Source of the DNA: Rhypophila decipiens
Lineage: Eukaryota > Ascomycota > Sordariomycetes > Sordariales > Naviculisporaceae
Reading direction: 5' to 3'
DNA length: 64,000 nt
Assembly (NCBI GenBank): GCA_033297075.1
Contig: MU858136.1
Span: forward strand, 93,462-157,461
Each line of letters begins with the position of its first letter. Within the stretch, counting starts at the first letter, position 1. The notes under the pieces were generated by a model, which did not search any database, was not told the DNA's origin, and worked only from the letters and a program-made list of their open reading frames with translations. Both the position numbers and the translations under genes were made by a program. This document shows, piece after piece, positions 1 to 12,805 of this stretch.

Positions 1-660
1 AAACCTCGGGGCCTCGCCCTTGTGGTTCGCTGTTCACGGAGTGTTCCTGTTCTCCATTCCCCCAATTCTGAGCCAACCAGTCACCACCGACGGTTTTGTT
101 CTTTTTTCCCTTTCAACCACACAACCACACAGCCAAAACCGTGTCAATTCTTCAAAGTGGGATGCGAATTGTAGAAATCGAGACGACGTCGAAATAGAAG
201 CAACAGAGCGAGGGTCTGAGGACAAATCGACCCAAACTCGACGAGGATTGCTCGGCACGCACAGAGAGAGACAGGACTGCGTCGGATTTAGCATGCGACT
301 ATCGACGTGCCGTCGAGCCCCTCCTCATCTCTCTCACCTCAATAGCTTGGTACCCACCACTCCGCTGTCGCCGCCTCCTTCGTAACCCTGCCTGATTCTA
401 CCTACCACTTCCCCCACCAACGCCGTTAAACTCTCGTCGCTTGTCACTCACTGCCTGCTCCTTGCTGCTGTGTTCCTCCTATTCGTTTCTCTCGCCTACT
501 TCCCGACATACGCCGCCATTCGCATTTTGCCCTTCGTTGTTGCGCCTCTTGTTCGTCGCGTCCCTCGCCCTCATTGTCTCGTCCAACCTGAATAGCCAGC
601 CAGTTGCTTTTCGCCGCCAGCATTTTTACGGATAAAAGCCGCGTTCTTGCTTTCGGGACG
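1..660 (+). promoter_or_regulatory. Upstream region and probable 5' leader of the C2H2 factor
   Basis: There is no convincing gene here. From about 300 to 600 the plus strand is rich in pyrimidines (repeated CTC, TTC and CCT), as in many filamentous-fungal promoters and leaders. Short open frames on both strands lack codon structure and known motifs. I infer a promoter plus 5' UTR for the gene starting at 661. Confidence 0.45.
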
Positions 661-3600
661 ATGACTGTGTCGAGTGACGCCGGCGGCAAGCTAGAGGCTG
701 TCGCTGCCATGTCCAATTCGGCCAGCACGCCTTCGACAGCTGCTGGAGGGAGTGCGCCTGTCGGCGATGAAGCTGGTATGCTCCACCGAGCCTCGTTTAT
801 GAGTCGAAATTCTGTCCTTGTCCCATGCAAAACCGTTTAGCTGTCCGTGGATATGATTGCTGAATTTTGTCAACTAACAAAAGCTTCTCAATCCAAAGCC
901 TCGACCATTACCGTCAACACCAAGTCTCCCAACACCAATTTCCCTCCTCCCAAGACCGACAAGCCCCGTCCACACGTCTGCGGCACCTGCCAGCGCTCCT
1001 TTGCCCGACTGGAGCATCTGAAACGGCACGAGCGGTCTCACACCAAAGAGAAGCCCTTTGAGTGTCCAGAGTGCACGAGATGCTTTGCCAGGCGTGACTT
1101 GCTTCTGCGTCACCAGCAGAAGCTTCACCAGACCACGACACCCTCGTCTCGACCGCGCAATCGCCGTGAGAGTGCGAGCGGGGCAACACCGGGGTCCCGA
1201 GTCCGCAAAAATAGCGTGGCTGGTCCGAATGCTTCGGCTGCCGCCGCCGCCGCGGCTGCTACCGCCTCGATGCGACCACGGGCAAACACCATCAGCCATG
1301 TGGACGGTGCTGCTATGCAGATGATTGCCGCTGCGAATGCCCAGGTGGCCCGTGGCATGCAACACGCACATAGCCGCCACCCGAGTCTCGTCGGGCTGCC
1401 CATGCACCACAATCTCGATCACAGCTATGCCGGCATGGCTTCTGCCATGATCCAGCGTGGTCTTCCACATGGTCTGCCAAACCTCCCGAAGCTCGATACT
1501 CATGGTATCAGCATGGACTTCTCAAACGGGCCGTTGCGAACAGCGCCTCCGTTGCCCTACGCGCCCGAGTTTGAGTTCGATACCATGTTGTTCAGCCCCT
1601 CGGCTGGCTCGACTATCAATCCCAACGCGCTTCACTATAATGACTCGCCTCCTTCCATGTCTCTAGACCCCTTGTCTCCATATCCTCATGGCTTGGACAT
1701 GTCTGGCAATCTTTCAATGGATGACGGAGGCCTGGACTGGCTTTCGGGCTTCGACCATAACCTGACTTTCAACAATGGGCCCAACGAAAATGCCGTGGAT
1801 GGATCTTCACCCTCTGCCATCAGTACGACCAGCCAGAGCGGCATCAGCGACGTCATGGTGGATGGTTCCAACCACCCGACCGCAACTGTTGGCTCGAGTT
1901 CCATGTGGCAGCAGGGCATCATGGGACCCCCGCAGATGACCAATCCGTTCTCGCTCGACCTGGGTGGCTCGGTCTTCCCTGATCTTCTGAATGGGGCTCC
2001 CTTGTCACCTCAGCCGCCCTCTGCAAAGACGATGAACGAGTCGTACTTCTCGACGCCTCCTCCCTCGATGAGCTCCCTCAGCCCGTCTATGGTTCCTGGC
2101 CTCAATGGCCAAAACCTGAACCAGGCGCTCAATTTCGGTGCTGGGCCGGAGACGCCGTCCTCGATGAATGGTAGTAATCATGGCACCCTACTACCCCTCT
2201 CGACAATCACTGATTCAACAAGAAATGCCATCCTAGGTGCCCTGTCGGCCTCCCAGGCTTCCCAGTTTGGTGGACGGAGATATTCGTTTGCGACACCGAC
2301 CTCGCCACTAACTGCCAACAACCCGACGACAATAGCCAGCACGTCCGAGACCGCCAACGCCCTTCCGAGCACTCAAGACCTCCAGCGCTTCGTCGGGGCC
2401 TACCTCCGCTATTTCCACCCTCACCTACCGTTTGTCCACATACCGACGCTATCGTTCGAGATCTCGCCGCAATCAGCTAACGGACAGAACAGTGGTGTGG
2501 GCGGAAGTGGTTGTTTAATACTGTCAATGGCGGCTATCGGCGCCTTGTACGAAACAGAATGGCAGGTATCGATGGAGCTGTTTGGCATGGCCAAGAAGAT
2601 GATTCAGCTGTACCTCGACGAACGGAGGAAAGCCAATGTGAGAAAGGCTGACTTCCGACGAACTCCCATGTCGAACCAAAATTCACAGCAGCAGGAAAAT
2701 CCCGTCGAAACCCCCGTGTGGCTCGTCCAGGCAATGCTCCTCAACGTCGTCTATGGCCACAACTGCGGGGACAAACTCTCTGGCGAGATTGCTTCAACAC
2801 ATGCCGCCGCCCTGGTAAGTTTAGCGCAGGCTGGAGAGCTCTTACGACCCACCCGCGTCGATCCGTCTAAAGATGTCGACATGATGGATATGGATGGGAT
2901 CTGGAGCGGGAACGCCGGCAAGGAGATCGACGAGCAGTCGGAGTGGTTGCGCTGGAAAGCAATGGAGGAGCGGAAGCGCACCCTATACACCATATTTATA
3001 CTCTCCAGTCTTCTAGTATCAGCCTATAACCACACACCTGCTCTCACCAACTCCGAGGTCATGCTTGATCTTCCATGCGACGAGGTTTTCTTCTCTGCCG
3101 AGAACAGTCGTGCATTTTTCGCCAAAGGTGGTATCGCAGCTGCTAATCACAACCGAATGACGTTCCATGAAGCCCTGGGAGAGCTGCTCCGGATGAATGA
3201 AAAGGAGCAGAAGATGGGCTTCAATGTGGGACATCAGCCATTTTCGGCGGGAAATAGTAAAGAAATGCCCAAGTTCGATCTGAAACCTAGCACCTTCGGC
3301 TGTGTAGTCCTCATCAATGCGCTACACAACTACATCTGGGAAACACGACAACGCCATCACAACAAGGTCTGGACCAACGAAGAGACAGAAAAGATGCACC
3401 GCCACATCGAGCCAGCACTGAGAGCGTGGCATGCTGCATGGGCGAGTAACCCCCACCACAGTGCCGAGCGACCGAACCCTTATGGCATGGGACCGCTTTC
3501 TGCAGATGCCATTCCGTTGCTCCACCTCGCCTACATCCGTCTCTTTGTAAACTTCTCGCGGGCCAAGGAAAAGTTTTGGCAGCGGGACTGGGATGGCATG

Positions 3601-4494
3601 GCCGAGGAACTTGCTCGCGGGGATGAGATTGTTCAGCATGCCGAACATTCGCCCGCGTCCAACACCGACTCAGCCGGTACGGACCCTTCAGACGCTTCTG
3701 CCGCCAGTTTAAATTTTGTAGAGTCTCCGCCAACACAGTCTTCTTCCCCAGAGTTTGCCGCAAACAAGTTCACATCTTCGGGTACCGTCAATCCAGCTCT
3801 GACGCAGCAGACCTCGGCGCAACCCCAGACGCAAAACTCCAGCGCCAATCGCTCTATCTCGCGCCGAGAAAAGCACCTCAGAAAGGCAGCCTTCTTTGCC
3901 GCAGAATCCCTTGCCATCTCAGATAGGCTTGGGGTTAGTCTAGCGGATTTGACAAGCCGTGAACTGCCTGTTCAGTCGGCCATGTGCGCCTTTGACTGTG
4001 CCCAGGTGCTGGCCGAGTGGGTTGCCACGTTGCAAGACCGGGTTGGCAAATATCTCGGTATTCTTGGCCAGAACGACATCGACCTCACACAAGTCCCTGC
4101 CATCATGCTTCTTGAAGAAGAGGACGTGAAGCTCCTGGGCAAGATTCAAGAGATACTTCACGGAGCAGAAATGAAGATGAATATGGATCGAGCTTCCAAG
4201 GGTGGTACCGATGGTTCTAGCGGAGGGTTCAGGATGGATGATCACGCAGGGTATGCGGCCAAGATTCTCAGACTCACGGCTTACATGATTGATAAAGCTA
4301 CCATCTGGCCTGGTAAGGAGCCCCAAATGCATGAGATAGATCAGGAGCTAACACAGACCTTTAGTGACTCGATTGATATCTTCTTGCCTGGAGACTCACG
4401 CGAACCACGTCCGTGCTCGTGCAGAGAAGTCCGTTCTGGCTACCGACTGAAGATCCCATCTTTCTTGGATTTTGACACGCTGAACCTCCCTTGA
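661..4494 (+). CDS. C2H2 zinc-finger transcription factor with fungal-specific TF domain
   Basis: Predicted nuclear DNA-binding regulator. Exons 661-775 and 884-4494 give about 1241 aa. The intron has donor GTATGC, branch CTAAC at 874-878 and AG at 883; a second AG at 898 is also in frame (1236 aa). Two adjacent C2H2 fingers lie at roughly residues 69-93 and 98-121 (CxxC...HxxxH and CxxC...HxxxxH, with the linker HTKEKPFEC), followed by an Ala run and a long low-complexity Ser/Pro/Asn region. A fungal_trans-type helical domain begins near residue 538 ([20 protein letters not shown]) and extends to about 900. This two-finger plus fungal_trans layout is typical of Adr1/Klf1-like regulators in Pezizomycotina. 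Targets cannot be inferred. The upstream start at 661 is chosen because the short exon joins in frame and adds an acidic/Ser-rich N-terminus; 847 is the next candidate, but it lies inside the intron. Confidence 0.85.
776..883 (+). other. Intron with two in-frame acceptors (883 or 898)
   Basis: The donor is GTATGC at 776 and the branch CTAAC at 874-878. Acceptors AAAAG (883) and CAAAG (898) are 15 nt apart and both keep the frame. The distal acceptor has the more usual branch-to-AG spacing. Confidence 0.6.
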
Positions 4495-7494
4495 ATGGCG
4501 TTCTTTGATCCGTCGGCAACGATGGGATGTTAACGATACCCTTGTACTTGTGCGATTTCTGGCTGTCGGTTTATTGATTGTATAATGACTGCATGACACG
4601 ACTTGGACGACCTCCTTTTGATTAGCGAAAATGCTTCCCGCGGCTCGTTGGTTGGCAATTATACGGTTGTTTTGGACTCCGGGCGCTTGGGGAAAGGAGC
4701 GCCAACTGCGGTTTTCTGGTTTGTTGGTGACCTGGGGGACATATCTGGGCTCTTACTTTGAGTGTGCCATGCATTTACGGCTATTGGGGGCCTCGCAAGC
4801 TCTCACTCGTTGGACCTGAGGTATTTATATATGTTTCTTTTCTCTGTTTCAAAAAACCTGTCGACTCAGCACCGATTTGAGTTGTGTGCTGGCTATGGAG
4901 TTTCATGTTGGCGCAATTGTCTTTTTGGGCTTGGAAAATGGTTATTGGAGATGGTTGGTTGCTGTGAAGGAACTTCGATCGGGCTTCCTTTGTCTTGGAT
5001 GCTGGAGGGATCTTTCTTGAAGTAACGGTGAGCCGCGAGCTGCCCTTGGCGATGAAATCAAGGAGGACGAATGTCTGAGTCAAAAAGTCATCGCCGGGAC
5101 ACTAACGACTAAGCCTGGTTTCGGTGAGGGGTTTCAGGGGAAGTGTCGGGCGAGCCAGAGCATGGAGTGTTCAATTTTTTTTGGCTGCTTTTTCCTCGGT
5201 TGCAGGAAGATCGGACCGAGGACGGGAAAATCATCGAAGACAAAAGCTCAAAACAATTGCGAGGCGATGAAGTGGTTTTAAGGACAGGCGCTTGGATCAA
5301 AATTTCAGGAGCTTCTGGAGAAATATATGACGGATTCGTGTACATTGGTTTATGAAAACCTTTTTTCTTTTCTCTTTCTTTTCCGTTTATAACAGGACGA
5401 TCACTTCGGTATCGAGTCTATGTGGGAATACAACTACGGCACGGTTGACTGAGAATCCGGCATATTGTCGAATCCGCCTCTCATGGGGGTATGAGAAGAT
5501 GGCGATGGCGACATTGCCAAAAGTGGAGGTGCGGTTCTCACAGTTGAGGCCTCCACACTCTGCAGCGCCAGACCGCCTTTTGGAAAGGGGTCTGTGTGAA
5601 ATTAAAAAAAAACCAAAATCAAGAACTGTCAAAATCATTTTGTGTGCTGTTGCATAAGAAGTTGGTGGGTCCTTCCGCTCCTTGGTTTTTTTTTGTTGAG
5701 CTTCATCCCCTTGGAGGGTTTATTCCCCGTGATTGGGCAATGGGCACACGGTTAGGGTACCATTAAACTGAAGTCCGAACCCAGAAAAGGAGGAAGAAAA
5801 TAGTTTTCCCGTTCCGGTATCTGTGGCAGATGTCACCTCAGCCTGTCACAGTCTCACAATTTGAGTTCTGGCCGTCGAGTGCTGGAGCCTCTAGGACATC
5901 CTCCACTGGTCCAGGCCTCTCGGACACTAGCGTCCAGGGAAATCAAGATAAGAGGACCCTTCTTACATGTTTGGCAGGGGTCGTAGCCCGTAACCCCCTG
6001 TATATGGCATTGTTGGGACTTGGCAGTTTGTCCGTTGAGTTTTCTTTTTCCTCTCCTTTTTCACCGTTGGCTTTTTGTTTCTTGGTTGACGGATTATGAC
6101 GACTTTTCCTTGAGATCATGAGGTGATTGATGGACCGGTTTTGTCTTCCTTTCCCTCAATTTGCCTTCTTCTCGCCGCCGCTTGTACTCTCTTAGTTACG
6201 GATATGCCGTACTGTACGCAACCCAAGAAAATGGCAAGCCAAGCATGGTACTGACCCAAAGTCAAGCATGCGATTCATCCTTTTCTCCATCCCCCAGATT
6301 TTCTTGACATTTGCGGAGGTGGTCCGAGTCAAGAAGCTGGAACCAACCTGGCCCAACAGAGATCAGATCTGAGACTTGCGGTTATAAGGCGCATGTCGAA
6401 AATGTCAAGTGATTTTGTTTCGTTCTTTCTCCAACACCTCCCAACAGTTCTGTGGCTTCTGTTGCACTGGTTTGGCAAAGATGTTATTTTATCTTATGCC
6501 GGGATCTGACATGTGGCTGTTACCTTTTTTTTCATGCAGGCAAACATGCATACCTACTTCAGGTATTCGGATCTTATCCGTTATTCCGTCAAGCCAGTGA
6601 AAGAAAAGAACAAAGATCTTTGCAGAACCAGCAACGTATCTGAGTGTCAGACAGACGGTTGCAAGTACGTAGAAAAAGAGCTGTTTCATCAAACACGCAT
6701 GCACTGCACAAACCGACAAAAGGGGATACCGGTCCACACAAGAGGGCCAATTTCCATTCCGTCGTTGTTTCCCGTTGCAAGTCACAAGTCACAAAGGAGA
6801 AACCCTCAATGGATCTGGATCCTGATAAGTTTTTTTTAAGCTCCTCTCGGTGCTTCTCACTAGCGTAGCCGGACCCGCCCCCCCTTGCTTCGGGTTCCCA
6901 CGCAATCTTAAACCTTTCTCCTTTACAAACGGGGATCCAGCATGTTGGCTTTGATCCGGTTCTGGTTGGTTGAATCCGGTCCCCATGGTCAAAAAGAAGA
7001 ATGGCGTCTCCGTTCCATGAGAAACTTTGGGTTCCTTGTCGATTAGATTGTCACCGGCAGGGATCCCTCCCGGGAGTGCAGCACCGAGAGCGGATGGAAG
7101 AGCGGATTCTTCTTCAATCTCTTGTTACTCGGCGAGGGGTGTGAGCAAGGTTCTGTTTAGGGGTCCTGGGGGGGCTCACTTTTATCTTTTTGGTACTGGT
7201 TCGATTTCTACTTTTCCTCTTTTTTTTTTTCTGGCTTTGCCGTTCTGGAGCTTATCCGTTTTTTTGTCTTGCCTCCTTTTTTTCCCGCTTCTGTGCTCCT
7301 CGCCCCATTTAACTTTTTTCTCTCCCTTCCTCCCGCCTACTTTTCCTCCTCCACCTCCTCCCCTCCCTTTTTCTTTTTACCGAGACCTTCTTTCTGCCCA
7401 CTCGACGGAGAGACCAGACAGAAAAGTCAGCCTTGATCAGCCACATCCTCCTCTCCGAAAGCCAATCTTGGGTAATTAGCACGCCATTGTCAAC
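4495..7494. other. 3-kb region without a recognisable gene
   Basis: The left part should hold the 3' UTR of the zinc-finger gene and the right part the desaturase promoter and leader. All open frames are short (about 150 codons or fewer), overlap on both strands and show no family motif. I saw no tRNA T-arm, 5S or snRNA core. T- and CT-rich tracts accumulate from about 7200. Confidence 0.5.
7209..7375 (+). promoter_or_regulatory. Pyrimidine-rich tract upstream of the desaturase
   Basis: This is almost uninterrupted T/C sequence on the plus strand ending about 120 nt before the desaturase ATG. CT tracts of this kind sit at transcription starts of highly expressed fungal genes; that role is inferred. 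Confidence 0.5.
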
Positions 7495-8874
7495 ATGGCG
7501 CCCGCGGGGATGACAACGACGATCGCCGCCGGCGAGGCGAGACAACGCAAGACCACCGAGGCCAAGCTGGAATTGGCTCCCCCGTCGCCAGTTGAAGAGG
7601 GCAGCAAAACCTTGGGAGGCCCCGTATACCCAGATATCCAGACCATCAGGGACGCAATCCCGGCCAAGTGCTTCCAACAATCGTATGTGCGATCTTTCGG
7701 ATACCTGGCACGCGACCTGCTTCTGATCTCGTCCTGGGCCTGGGTTGGCCTGACGTATGTCCCCCAAATCGAGAACTCCAACTTGCAGACGCTCGCTTGG
7801 ATCGCCCATGGCTATGTCCAGGGCTTGTTCTGCACTGGCCTCTGGATCCTGGCCCACGAGTGCGGTCACGGTGCCTTCTCCCCCAACCAGGTCGTCAACG
7901 ACATTGTTGGCTGGTTCACCCATTCGCTCCTCATGGTGCCTTATTTCAGCTGGAAGTTCTCTCATCACCGCCACCACCGCTTCACCGGCCACATGGAGAA
8001 GGACATGGTCTTTGTCCCCCGCCACATCGAAGAGAAGAGCAAGCGCCGCATCACCAACCTGTACCTCGATGCTGAGCTGCTCGAAGACACCCCCATTGTC
8101 TCATTCGTCAAGCTCATCTTCCACCAGGTCGCCGGCTGGCAGATGTACCTGCTCTTTAACGTCTCGGCCGGTCCCAAGAGCAAGCAGCGCGAGGACGGCA
8201 GCTGGCTGCGCGTGAGCCACTTTGAGCCCACCAGCGCCGTCTTCCGCCCCAGCGAGGCTGCCTACGTTGCCATCACCGATCTCGGCCTGGGCCTTGTCGC
8301 CTATGCCGTCTACCTTGCCGCCGGTGTTGTCGGCTGGAAGACTGTCTTTTTCATGTACATTGCCCCGTACATGTGGGTTCACCACTGGCTCGGTAAGTAG
8401 CTGCCTCTAGACCAGGAGAACGAAAAGAAGAAGAGAGTTACCATGTTCCTAACCATCAACCATCGCAGTGGCCATCACCTACCTCCACCACACCCACCCC
8501 GACGTCCCTCACTTCGACGCCGAGAGCTGGACCTACGTCAAGGGAGCGCTCGCCACCGTTGACCGTGACTTTGGCTTCATTGGCAAGCACATCTTCCACG
8601 GCATCATTGACAAGCACGTCATTCACCATCTCTTCCCGTAAGTTTCGAGTCCTTGACAGACCATCAAGAATGCCTTGCGACTAACACCACCAACAGCCGC
8701 ATCCCCTTTTACTATGCCGAAGAAGCCACCGAGGCCATCAAGCCCGTCGTCGGCGACCTGTACCACCACGACGGACGCTCGTTCATCGGCCAGCTCTGGC
8801 AAAACTTCTGCAACCTCCGATACGTCGAGAAGGATCCCCTCGTGCCTGGTGCGCTGAGATGGGCCAAGAACTAA
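7495..8874 (+). CDS. Δ12/ω3 (Δ15)-type membrane fatty-acid desaturase
   Basis: Integral ER desaturase that introduces double bonds into C18 acyl chains. Exons 7495-8392, 8469-8637 and 8697-8874 give 414 aa; the introns are GTAAGT...GCAG and GTAAGT...ACAG. The three di-iron histidine boxes are complete: HECGH at 121-125, HHRHH at 157-161 and HVIHH at 349-353, with hydrophobic segments between them. The length (about 400 aa rather than the 470-480 aa of fungal Δ12-only oleate desaturases) and the C-terminus ending shortly after a PGALRW motif resemble the Fusarium FM1-like Δ15/Δ12 bifunctional subfamily, so linoleate to α-linolenate conversion is likely. Motif and length indicate the subfamily; regiospecificity is inference. 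The first ATG after the CT-rich leader was used as start. Confidence 0.92.
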
Positions 8875-9627
8875 GAAGGATAGGAGTCTGGAATTTGTCG
8901 CATGATAGAGTATAGAAAATAGAGGAGGGTAATCTCTCTGGGGAGAAGAAAGCAGGACAGGGCAAGGAAATAATGAACAAAACAAGACAAGGACAAATAG
9001 ACTATGCATAGCATGCGTGCATCATAGATCAAGAGTAACGGTACTTAGCATATTATTGCTCTTTGGGCTGGGAGTTTTTGGTTCTGCTCTTGCAAGGTTG
9101 CGTGCTTGTCCAACCAATGGCGATTCATCTGGCTTGTCTTTTATCATTACTTTTTGTCTCGGGTCGTTATCAAACATTTTGATATCCATAGAGGGAGGAA
9201 AGAGAAATGAACAGCATGCTTTTTAACAAACGTGCGAATGGACAGAGAAGAACATGGAAGGAGGAGCTGACTTATAAAGGAACAGCTTCCCCGCTGATAC
9301 CATAAACAATGAACTGGATTGGTCAGGTTTTATCACCTTCTCTGCTCCTCCGCCTTCTCGTGAGGGGGAGCCAGTTCATGTGACCACGAACATGGCAACT
9401 GCATGGAATTATCGCTAATTTACATTATAATCAAACCAACAAAACATACCTCGCGGCTGAGTGTGATATTGTACAGGTGTAGCTTGATTATTTCTCGTTT
9501 CCTGATGACCTTGGAAAATGCCATGTATGCTACAAATTCTAACCCTCATCAATCCCCAACGGAACTCATCCACCGCAGCACAGTCCATTGCAGTCACCCA
9601 TCCTCTCTTCCATGACCGCAGTAGACC
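8875..9627. other. Convergent intergenic region
   Basis: This stretch separates the 3' ends of the desaturase (+) and the MOSC gene (-). It is AT-richer than its flanks and holds only short unsupported frames. It probably contains both 3' UTRs. Confidence 0.5.
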
Positions 9628-10965
9628 TCACAAACCAGGCCAATCCCACACACTCCGCTCCTCAATCCGGCGAGTAACCTGTACCTCATCACCAACCGAG
9701 ACCCAGACACTCTTGACGGCATCTTCGCCCTCAAACTCGGATCCAGAGTCAAAATCGACAGAAGCATACCTCCCAAAAACAGGACTCCATTTTGAACCCT
9801 TATCCACCCTTCGATCTTTCATCAACTTCTTCAGCACACTGCCCAGCTCACCCTCGGCCGGGCGACCGGTTTCATAGTCTACGTTGAGACTCGTGCATCG
9901 GACGCAGTTTCCCGTTAGGAGGAGTGTGACTTTCCTTGCCTCTGTTTGTTTTTCTCTAGTGGTGATTTCCAGCTCGCCCCAATAGTCCTCATCCCATGCT
10001 GGGGGCGGGACATCTTGACCGGCGACGACGAGGTTAGGGCGGAATTTGTACATGCCTACTTCCAGAGAAGCTGGCGATGGGGTGCTGGCTGGCTGTGACA
10101 GTCGAGAGGAGACATCGTTGAGAGAGGACTCCGAGGCTATGAGGAGCGGTGCCACGTCGGTGAATGTCAACCACGGGGCTGGCTCATCCTTTGGTTTTGA
10201 TGTAGTAGCGGAAGAGATGTAGGACGTGAGGGAGGATATCCAGCCCCTTGTCGCGGTCCCAGGCTTCTCGGCTTCTTCTTTGGGCGACGAGGCCTTGGAT
10301 TTCAACTTTGTAGCGTCAAGCGTCTCCCCCAGGACAGGCCGCTTCCCATCGCCAATGTAGACCAGAACCACTGGGATCCCAATACACGAGGCGAACCACT
10401 CATCATAAGCACCCCCCATGCGGTAAGCACTCGCAGGGCTGCCATGAAGTTCCACATCAACACATTCCAGAGTCGAAATATCTGGTTCAAGCGGGACTTC
10501 CAGCTTACTCGGGACTGTAGATAACTTGGACCCAGTCTTGTTGGCAGAGTCTTCATCGGGCCGTGAACCCTTGGGCGGGTTGTATTCCACGATTATCATG
10601 GATTTCTTGCCATTCCTATCATTGCCGGCTGTAGATCCCTCGTTTGGGATGGTGGCAATCCTCTGGTCGAACAAGGCACATTGCGGATAGTGGCTCAGCT
10701 GCATCTTTTCCCATTTGTTGTTGGGCTTGACGGCGTAGAGCATGAAGACCCGGTCATGTTTGATTCCTTGGGGCGTGAGCTCCGCATTGTTGAGGGAAAT
10801 TCCGCGGAGGGATTTGATAGGGTAGACAGTGAGCTGTTAGACAGTTAGAATCTCAGTTCACGATTGATTTTGTAGAATTAAGGGGAATAGGCCCCTAGAC
10901 TAAGCTGTAAGGAGGAGGTGAAGTGAGAAGGGATGATATCTTACGGATGTGATTCTCAGAGTCAT
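9628..10965 (-). CDS. MOSC-domain protein (molybdenum-cofactor-linked, mARC-like)
   Basis: Predicted 408 aa from exons 10965-10945 (seven codons, MTLRITS) and 10833-9628. The minus-strand intron is GTAAGA...CTAACAG. Residues 8-45 form the MOSC N-terminal β-barrel signature (VYPIKSLRG followed by LTPQGIKHDRVFML). The C-terminal half carries the MOSC core with the conserved cysteine region GNCVRCTSLNVD, followed by YETG and FGRYA. A low-complexity Lys/Ser/Glu insert lies between them. The family binds a Mo cofactor or its persulfide and includes mitochondrial amidoxime-reducing components and the tail of Moco sulfurase; substrate and location are not visible here. The tiny first exon was accepted because it restores the canonical N-terminal strand. 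A TATATAAA element lies 76 bp upstream. Confidence 0.9.
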
Positions 10966-11397
10966 TTCTCTGGTTCTTTGATAGTCTTGCTGAATTAGAT
11001 AGCCTATGAATGTTCAGTTGACAATAAATGTGTTTCGTTCTTTATATATGGTTTAGGTCGTTTATAAGGTTTGATATATCAAAGTTGAACTGAGAGAGAA
11101 TTCAAACCCAGATAAAGACCTCCTAGTGATACATGTGCTACTAGTATCCCTACTAGTGAGTCATCAATCCCCAGATAAGCCCGACAAAGCGGCATGGAAG
11201 CCCCCAATCGTGACTTGACAAAAATGCGGAGCCTCTTGGGTGTGTTCATCATGCAGCTTTTCTGCATGCACAAAAGTCCTGATGGTTGTCTTGTTATTCC
11301 TAATCGGGCTATAGATTCCACCGTGGCACTGCATGTAGGGCGTGGGAATGACTATCACTGGGCGTAGGTGCCACGGACTTCTGACAGCACAGTAGTA
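10966..11397. other. MOSC promoter and 3' side of kinase gene
   Basis: The region is AT-rich with a TATA element near the MOSC start. I saw no further gene. Confidence 0.5.
11041..11048 (-). promoter_or_regulatory. TATA box of MOSC gene
   Basis: TATATAAA on the minus strand, 76 bp upstream of the MOSC ATG at 10965. Confidence 0.55.
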
Positions 11398-12805
11398 TTA
11401 TATCCTAAACCAAGCATGATCGAGAATGTCTTCGGCTGGTAACCGCTTCTCGGGGTTGTATTTGAATATCCTCCGCAAAAGGTCTGCAAACACCAGCGTC
11501 TCGGCCTGGGAGATGGCGTGCTTTGGATCATGAGCAGTTGCGTCGGCCAGCGCTTCCTCGATGGCCCGGGGCCGGAACGGCTGGCTCGAGTCCCTCCTCC
11601 CAGTCGCCCACCATTCTAACCTCGTAGGGCGTCCATCGTGGTCCATTTCACTCTCAAAGTACTGGTCTCTCGCCTCCCATGTCGTTGACCACCAGGGCTC
11701 GGAGAATTTCCCCAAGACCTGCACGATCCGCGCGAGGTGTTCGTCGGGATCGTCGTCAGGCAGATCAAACAAGCGCCTGCCGGTGCGTATCTCGAAAAGA
11801 GTGCATCCTAGTGCCCACAGGTCGCTTTCGATACCTAGTCTCTTATCTAGGATGTACTCGGGAGCTCGGTACTCTTGCGGGATTTCAAGATCTTCGGGCA
11901 GATCGTTGACATCAAAGGACTCGCCAAAATCAGCTACACATATCCTGTCTGTGAGGAGCTTGAGGCGAGCCTCGATCCCACACCGTAGTTCCCAGTTGAT
12001 TGGTTTTACGAGGTACTTGGGTGCCGAGGGTGGCCATAGTTCGCAGCTGGAGTTAGTGGCCACTTGGACGAGCCTCGTTGTTTCGGGAACTCCAAGCAAA
12101 GTTGAGATTTGTGATTCTGACAGGCCAGCTAGTCCTTGGACCCTGATGAGGAGGTTCACAGCCCGGAAGTCTACCAGTGGTTCAGGTTAGCAAAAGGACT
12201 GAGGATCAACATCAAAGAAAAAGCCACCAACCTCCATGGCACACGCCGTGCGAATGCAAGGCAGCCATTGCTCTGACTACCTGAGCGCAGAGCATTCTCA
12301 GCCCCTTGGCAGAGTCAGCCAGATCCAGAAGCCCCTTCAGTTTGGATACCGGTGGTCCGAGGACCGGATAGACCAGAGCAAAATGATGGCCATTGGGGCC
12401 GTGGATATCGAATCTATCAATGGGCAGACTGAAGTATTCTGCTTCTTCCCTCTTTCCCAGACCCTGTCTGATCAGATGGTAGACCCGTAGCTCATGGCAT
12501 TCGTTGATGGAAGCATCGGCCATCAGGACCTTGACGGCAAAGTACTGAGGCTTCATCTCCAGCATGTCACGGCAGAGCCATACATTGGCATGACCGCCGA
12601 CCCCCAGCTTGTCCACGACACGATACTGGTCGTTGAGCATGTCGCCGATGTGCACCGGGTGATGGCCTCCTAGCTCGTAGTCGTACACATTTTCGAGGCC
12701 TTGGACGGGTTCCTCTATCCTCAGACCGTTGTCTCTGAACTCGCCAAAGCTCTCATGCTGTGATGAGCCGACGGTCAGGGCCGGACTGAGCTCTGCCATG
12801 GCCAA
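11398..12805 (-). CDS. SRPK-like serine/threonine protein kinase
   Basis: Predicted 448 aa from exons 12805-12232 and 12170-11398; the junction rebuilds CHGDFRAVNLL. The kinase core is complete. There is a Gly-rich loop after QYRVVDKLG (GVGGHANVW), the VAIK lysine in FAVKVL, the αC Glu in ECHELRVY, a catalytic loop HGD in place of HRD (CHGDFRAVN), DFG in ADFGES, APE in RAPEYIL, and the C-lobe tail HAWF. YRVVDKLGVGGHANVWLC and the HGDF loop are typical of the expanded SRPK-like group of filamentous ascomycetes, related to SR-protein kinases. Substrate unknown. The donor GTTGGT is non-consensus, but the branch and acceptor (CTAAC...TAG) are good and the frame is unique. The hydrolase at 13.7 kb is transcribed divergently. 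Confidence 0.88.

Noticed and set aside
2815..2829. Intron starting at a perfect GTAAGT in the transcription-factor gene
   Set aside because: The nearest AG would give a 15-nt intron, and the frame through it is conserved-looking coding sequence.
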